34,883 nucleotides of DNA. Source: a bacterium. Lineage in GTDB: Bacteria > Krumholzibacteriota > Krumholzibacteriia > LZORAL124-64-63. Below, piece by piece: positions 31,539-34,883 of the stretch (within the stretch, counting starts at the first letter, position 1; every line of letters starts with the position of its first letter). A program made the position numbers and the translations under genes. A model generated the notes under the pieces. That model was not told the DNA's origin, did no database searches, and saw only the letters and a program-made list of their open reading frames with translations. The stretch is from contig JAAEQC010000141.1 of NCBI GenBank assembly GCA_024231905.1, positions 1 through 34,883 of the forward strand, in the 5' to 3' direction.

Positions 31539-32660
31539 ATGGCCAAGTACAAGATCGGTTGGATGCCGGGCGACGGTGTCGGCGTCGACGTCATGGACGC
31601 GACCAAGGTCGTGTTGGACAAGCTGGGCTTCGACGCTGAGTACGTCCATGGGGACATCGGCTGGGAGTTCTGGCGCACGGAAGCCAACCCCCTGCCGGAC
31701 CGTACCATCGACATGCTGAACAGCGTGGACGCCGCTCTCTTCGGCGCCATCACCAGCATGCCCAAGGAGGAGGCTGAGGAGGCCCTGGCCGACGGGCTGA
31801 AGGGCACCGGCAAGGTCTACCGCAGCCCCATCGTGCGGCTGCGCCAGGAGTTCAACCTCAAGACGAACCTGCGACCCTGCAAGGCCTACACGGGCAACCC
31901 CTTGAACTTCAAGGACGGACTCGATCTGGTCGTTTTCCGCCAGAACACAGAGGGTCTGTATGCGGGCGTGGAGTACCATCCGCTGCCCCAGGACGTGCGC
32001 GAGAAGCTGACTTCGACCCACCCGGCGCAGATGGGCAAGATGGACGGCGTGGACAACGAGGACATCGCCATCAGTTGCCGCATCTTCACCCGCGCGGGCT
32101 GCCAGAACATCATCCGCGACGGCTTCGAGTACGCCAAGAAGTTCGGCTACAAGTCAGTGACCATCGTCGAGAAGCCCAACGTGATCCGCGAGACCAGCGG
32201 CCTGATGATCCGCGAGGCCCGCAAGATCGCCAAGGACTACCCCGGCATCGAGCTGTGGGAAACCAACATCGACGCCATGTGCATGTGGCTGGTGAAGAAT
32301 CCCCAGGACTACGGGGTGCTGGTGGCATCGAACATGTTCGGCGACATCATCAGCGACCTCTGCGCCCAGCTGGTGGGCGGCCTCGGCTTCGCCTGCAGCG
32401 GCAACATCGGCGACAAGGTGGCCGTGTTCGAGCCCAGCCACGGCTCGGCGCCCAAGTACGTGGGCATGAACAAGGTCAACCCCATTGCCATGATCCTGTC
32501 GGCCAAGATGATGCTCGACCACCTGGGCGAGGTCGACATGGCCAAGAAGCTCGAGGCCGCCGTGGAAGCGGTCATCGCCGAGGGCAAGGTCAGGACCTAC
32601 GACATGGGCGGCTCCAACACGACGACCGAGATGGCGGAGGCCGTGGCGACCCACTGCTAG
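31539..32660 (+). CDS. Isocitrate/isopropylmalate-type beta-decarboxylating dehydrogenase, probably NAD-isocitrate dehydrogenase
   Basis: The protein is 373 aa from ATG 31539 with AAGGAGA upstream. Family motifs are IGWMPGDGVGVDVMDA at the N-terminus, SPIVRLRQEFNLKTNLRPCKAY (substrate Arg residues), FRQNTEGLYAGVEY (catalytic Tyr), VEKPNVIRETSG (catalytic Lys), NMFGDIISDLCAQLVGG (metal Asp residues) and FEPSHGSAPKY (coenzyme loop). The enzyme oxidatively decarboxylates a 2-hydroxy-3-carboxy acid. The substrate-recognition segment fits isocitrate or homoisocitrate better than 3-isopropylmalate. No leu genes are nearby, so a role in the TCA cycle is favoured. A strong terminator follows. Confidence 0.85.
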   Translation: MAKYKIGWMPGDGVGVDVMDATKVVLDKLGFDAEYVHGDIGWEFWRTEANPLPDRTIDMLNSVDAALFGAITSMPKEEAEEALADGLKGTGKVYRSPIVRLRQEFNLKTNLRPCKAYTGNPLNFKDGLDLVVFRQNTEGLYAGVEYHPLPQDVREKLTSTHPAQMGKMDGVDNEDIAISCRIFTRAGCQNIIRDGFEYAKKFGYKSVTIVEKPNVIRETSGLMIREARKIAKDYPGIELWETNIDAMCMWLVKNPQDYGVLVASNMFGDIISDLCAQLVGGLGFACSGNIGDKVAVFEPSHGSAPKYVGMNKVNPIAMILSAKMMLDHLGEVDMAKKLEAAVEAVIAEGKVRTYDMGGSNTTTEMAEAVATHC

Positions 32661-32695
32661 CCTGAAGCACAGGTCGATTCTGTAGTTGTGAAGAA

Positions 32696-32728
32696 AGAAC
32701 CCCCGGAAGGTAATCCTCCGGGGGTTCT
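32696..32728. terminator. Strong bidirectional terminator after the dehydrogenase gene
   Basis: A perfect 12-bp stem AGAACCCCCGGA (32696-32707) / TCCGGGGGTTCT (32717-32728) with a 9-nt loop lies 35 bp past the stop. On the minus strand it is followed by TTCTT, so it also serves the convergent sulfatase-like pseudogene. Confidence 0.8.
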
Positions 32729-32804
32729 GCTTCACGGCGCCGCGACCATCGCCGCCTGCGGCGTTCTTTCAGGTCGAGCGGCTCACGCGCCCGAGCACCG
32801 GGCG

Positions 32805-34505
32805 CTACCGCCCCAGTTCGGGGTGGTTCCGGATGTCTCCTTTGATCTCGAAGACCTTGTTGATCTCGAATCGGTGACTCTCCGTCGCGAAGTCGTAGTT
32901 GCCGTGCGTAGTATAAAAGTACCTAGCCGTCCTGTCCGGGATGGGATATTTGCTCGGGTCCTCCTTGATCCCCTTGCATCCTCCCAGCGCCGAACAGATG
33001 ATGGATGCCACGTCGCTGTTCTGCATGAGAACGTCGGAGGTCTCCATTGGACCCCTGCTGCCGAAATCCTTGATCAGGAGCATGGGATTCACCGCGGCCT
33101 TGTACCATTCGCCGCCATAATCCCCGGCACCGTGGTCAGCCGCGATGATGATCTTCGTGTTGTCATAGACGTCGTTGTCCAACATCCATTGGAACCAGTC
33201 GGCCAGGGATTCCAGAACACAGCGGGTTCAGTTGATTCGCGATTCATGGGAATACATGTTTTCGTGGCCGGCGGCCAGCGGCCGGCAGTCCGCGTCGAGA
33301 TTAAACGGGGCGATGAGTTCCCGGTTCCAGTACAGGGCGAACTGGGAAGTCGCCTCGTCGTCGGCTACGCTCAATTCGGGCGAGGACTTCAACATCAGGT
33401 ATTCGTGGTATCTCTTGTTCACGCTGACGGCGAGTTGCAAAGACCCCTCCAGCGCGTCCGCCCAGCCCTTGCTCTTGTACAGCTCCGGTTTGAGCGAAAA
33501 GGGCAGGACCTTGAAAATCGAAAAATACTGCACAGCCTTCTCGTCGAAGACTGGTATGGATTCGAAGTCGAACTTGTCTTCCAGGGCGCTCTTGTACTTG
33601 ACCATCCATGAGCAGAGCGCGGCGTCCTCGATGTATCGACAACCGCAGAAGACCGGGTCGATGAAAGTGCTGGTATAGCCCTTTTCCTTCAGCGTGCTGG
33701 CGAGCCAGCCGTATGCGTCTTGTATGTGCTCGAGGATCGGCTTGTCATTCCGCTCGTTGATCCTGTCCGGGAAATACCTGTCACCCCCGATCAGGGCAGC
33801 GGTACTGGGCATGGTATAGGACCCCGCCGAAACCGTGTTGGGATAGAACATGAAGCCGTCGAACCGGCCGCCTCGATCATCCTCCGCCATCAGGTCGGGC
33901 AGGACGTACCCCGCCCCGGCATCCGGTATGATGAGCAGGATATTCTGCTCGTCCCGGGCGAATCGGAAGATCTCTCCGAGTTCCAGCTGGTTGTCGTTCG
34001 TGTCGGCGCTCGCGGTCCCGTTGTCCAGGTAATCCCGTGACGAGGTGACCAGATCGTATCCTGCACTCACGAAGAGGAAGCTGAAGACGACGGCGAAGAA
34101 GATCCTGCCGTGCTTGAATACCAGGCGGACCAGGAAGAAGAGGGCCGCAAGGGCGATCGGCTCGACGAAATAGGCGAGTTTGGCCGTATCGAAAAGCAGC
34201 TCCTCGTTCCCGAACTTGTTGCCGCGAAACAGCCCGAAATCGATCTGCACGATGTAGCTGTACAGAAAGGCGACCGTACAGACGAAACAAAGGCCGAGTG
34301 TGTAATTCTTGCCCAGCCTGAGCCGCGGCAATACAAGCCCGATAGTGGCGGCGATCGCCAGGAGGAGCAGTTGGATGACATAGGCCTAGGGTAGCTCTCC
34401 GAGTCTCTTCGGATCCGAGAAGAAGATGAAGAGGGGATTGAAGAAAAACAGGCTGAAAGACAGGAGAGCGGAAGCGACGACAGTGAGATACGTTACTCTT
34501 TTCAA
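32805..34505 (-). pseudogene. Membrane sulfatase-like (alkaline phosphatase superfamily) gene with two in-frame stops
   Basis: One continuous reading frame of 567 codons runs from a likely TTG start (34505, MKRVTYLTVVASALLSFSL) to TAG at 32805-32807. It is broken by TAG at 34386-34388 and TGA at 33228-33230. Protein similarity continues across both stops. NPLFIFFSDPKRLGELP then stop then AYVIQLLLLAIAATIGLVLP gives membrane helices 1 and 2. NILLIIPDAGAG, SYTMPSTAALIGG then stop then RCVLESLADWFQW and KIIIAADHGAGDYGGEW separate the nucleophile half from the DHG metal half. The family acts on envelope phospho-groups or polysaccharides. Base composition is lower in GC than the neighbours, suggesting horizontal acquisition. 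It is either a decaying gene, an assembly error at two sites, or an unusual decoding event, and the first is the simplest reading. Confidence 0.7.
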
Positions 34506-34627
34506 AGTGACCAGTCTCCGGGTGATGACATGGATGAGTGGCGGGGGCCGATCGCACCCCTATTGGCGGTCGACGACTCCCCGTGACGGCAGACCCGCCG
34601 GACGAGAACGATAGAACACATAAAAGT

Positions 34628-34883
34628 CTAGTGTCCAGGGGAAACGGGCCGGATGGCGTGCATCCGGCTGTCGGCCGCGGCGCGCTGTGAGTTGCGATCA
34701 GACGGCAAGTCACCGGGTCGGCTGCGCGCCCGCCGGGCGACACGCGCGAAACCCCAGCCCCACCGCGTGGTGATCCAGTACACCGCCGGGATGGCCGACA
34801 GGATGAGCACCGTGCTGCTGGTCAGACCGCCGATGGAGCTGAGGGCCAGGTTCTCCCAGATGTCCTTGCCGCCGGTGAGATCC
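34628..34883 (-). CDS. RND-family efflux transporter, C-terminal 84 residues (cut by window edge)
   Basis: The frame is open from the right edge to TAG 34628-34630. The visible part has DIWENLALSSIGGLTSSTVL, then ILSAIPAVYWITTRWG. This is the last membrane segment pair of AcrB/CusA/HAE-type RND pumps (usual pattern SSIGGLTSSTVLTLFVIPxVY). The tail (about 45 residues, Arg-rich, ending RPVSPGH) is cytoplasmic and unusual for the family in length. The rest of the roughly 1,000-residue protein lies outside the window. No terminator is clear in 34506-34627. Confidence 0.85.
   Translation of the reverse strand, partial: DLTGGKDIWENLALSSIGGLTSSTVLILSAIPAVYWITTRWGWGFARVARRARSRPGDLPSDRNSQRAAADSRMHAIRPVSPGH

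Noticed and set aside
33228..33230. TGA as a selenocysteine codon in the sulfatase-like gene
   Set aside because: The position is not an active-site position of the family, no SECIS-type hairpin is evident just downstream, and a second stop (TAG) is present in the same frame.
1..34883. CRISPR arrays, tRNA or rRNA genes, and transposases
   Set aside because: I looked for regularly spaced repeats, cloverleaf-type sequences, rRNA segments and transposase motifs and saw none that would hold up; a covariance-model search was not possible.

Overview
The window is about 35 kb of GC-rich (roughly two thirds G+C), gene-dense bacterial chromosome. A Gram-negative with an outer membrane is indicated by two BamA-type beta-barrel proteins, several lipoproteins and an RND pump. 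One secreted protein ends in the FlgD-like/T9SS-like C-terminal domain common in FCB-group phyla, such as the Krumholzibacteria/Eisenbacteria type of lineage. The menaquinone genes and this domain fit an uncultured FCB-type lineage, but no rRNA or marker gene is present and the assignment is inference.

Left part (1-5.6 kb, minus strand). The start of an HNH-type gene is cut by the edge. A tight four-gene operon follows, read right to left: NlpC/P60 lipoprotein, outer-membrane beta-barrel, secreted protein with a protein-kinase-like active-site pattern, and an ATP/ADP-translocase-family carrier. It closes with a hairpin terminator. A secreted kinase-like protein translationally coupled to a nucleotide-carrier homologue is the most intriguing arrangement in the window.

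5.7-15.6 kb. An RlmD-type 23S rRNA methyltransferase overlaps a patatin phospholipase fused to its own outer-membrane barrel. A 137-bp near-perfect inverted repeat follows. Then come a glycine-rich RRM protein with an unusually long leader, a 752-aa TPR lipoprotein, a large secreted protein with a C-terminal sorting domain, and a TrmJ-type RNA methyltransferase.

15.6-25.4 kb. A small orphan HPt phosphotransfer protein is followed by two tandem paralogous six-bladed beta-propeller proteins. Their roughly 100-nt upstream leaders are more alike than much of their coding sequence. Next are a UbiA-family prenyltransferase, a giant hybrid sensor kinase (14 propeller repeats, Y_Y_Y, HisKA/HATPase, two receivers) and a sulfatase-like lipoprotein. 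The HPt protein is a plausible phosphorelay partner of the hybrid kinase.

25.4-34.9 kb. The operon ubiD-ubiE/menG-ubiX (minus strand, GTGA overlaps) together with the UbiA homologue supplies late menaquinone steps. It is followed by an ACT-domain protein, a SAM methyltransferase, a polytopic GT-C-like membrane protein and an isocitrate/isopropylmalate-type dehydrogenase. A lower-GC membrane sulfatase-like gene interrupted by two in-frame stops comes next, then the C-terminus of an RND transporter at the right edge. I saw no tRNA, rRNA, CRISPR array or transposase.
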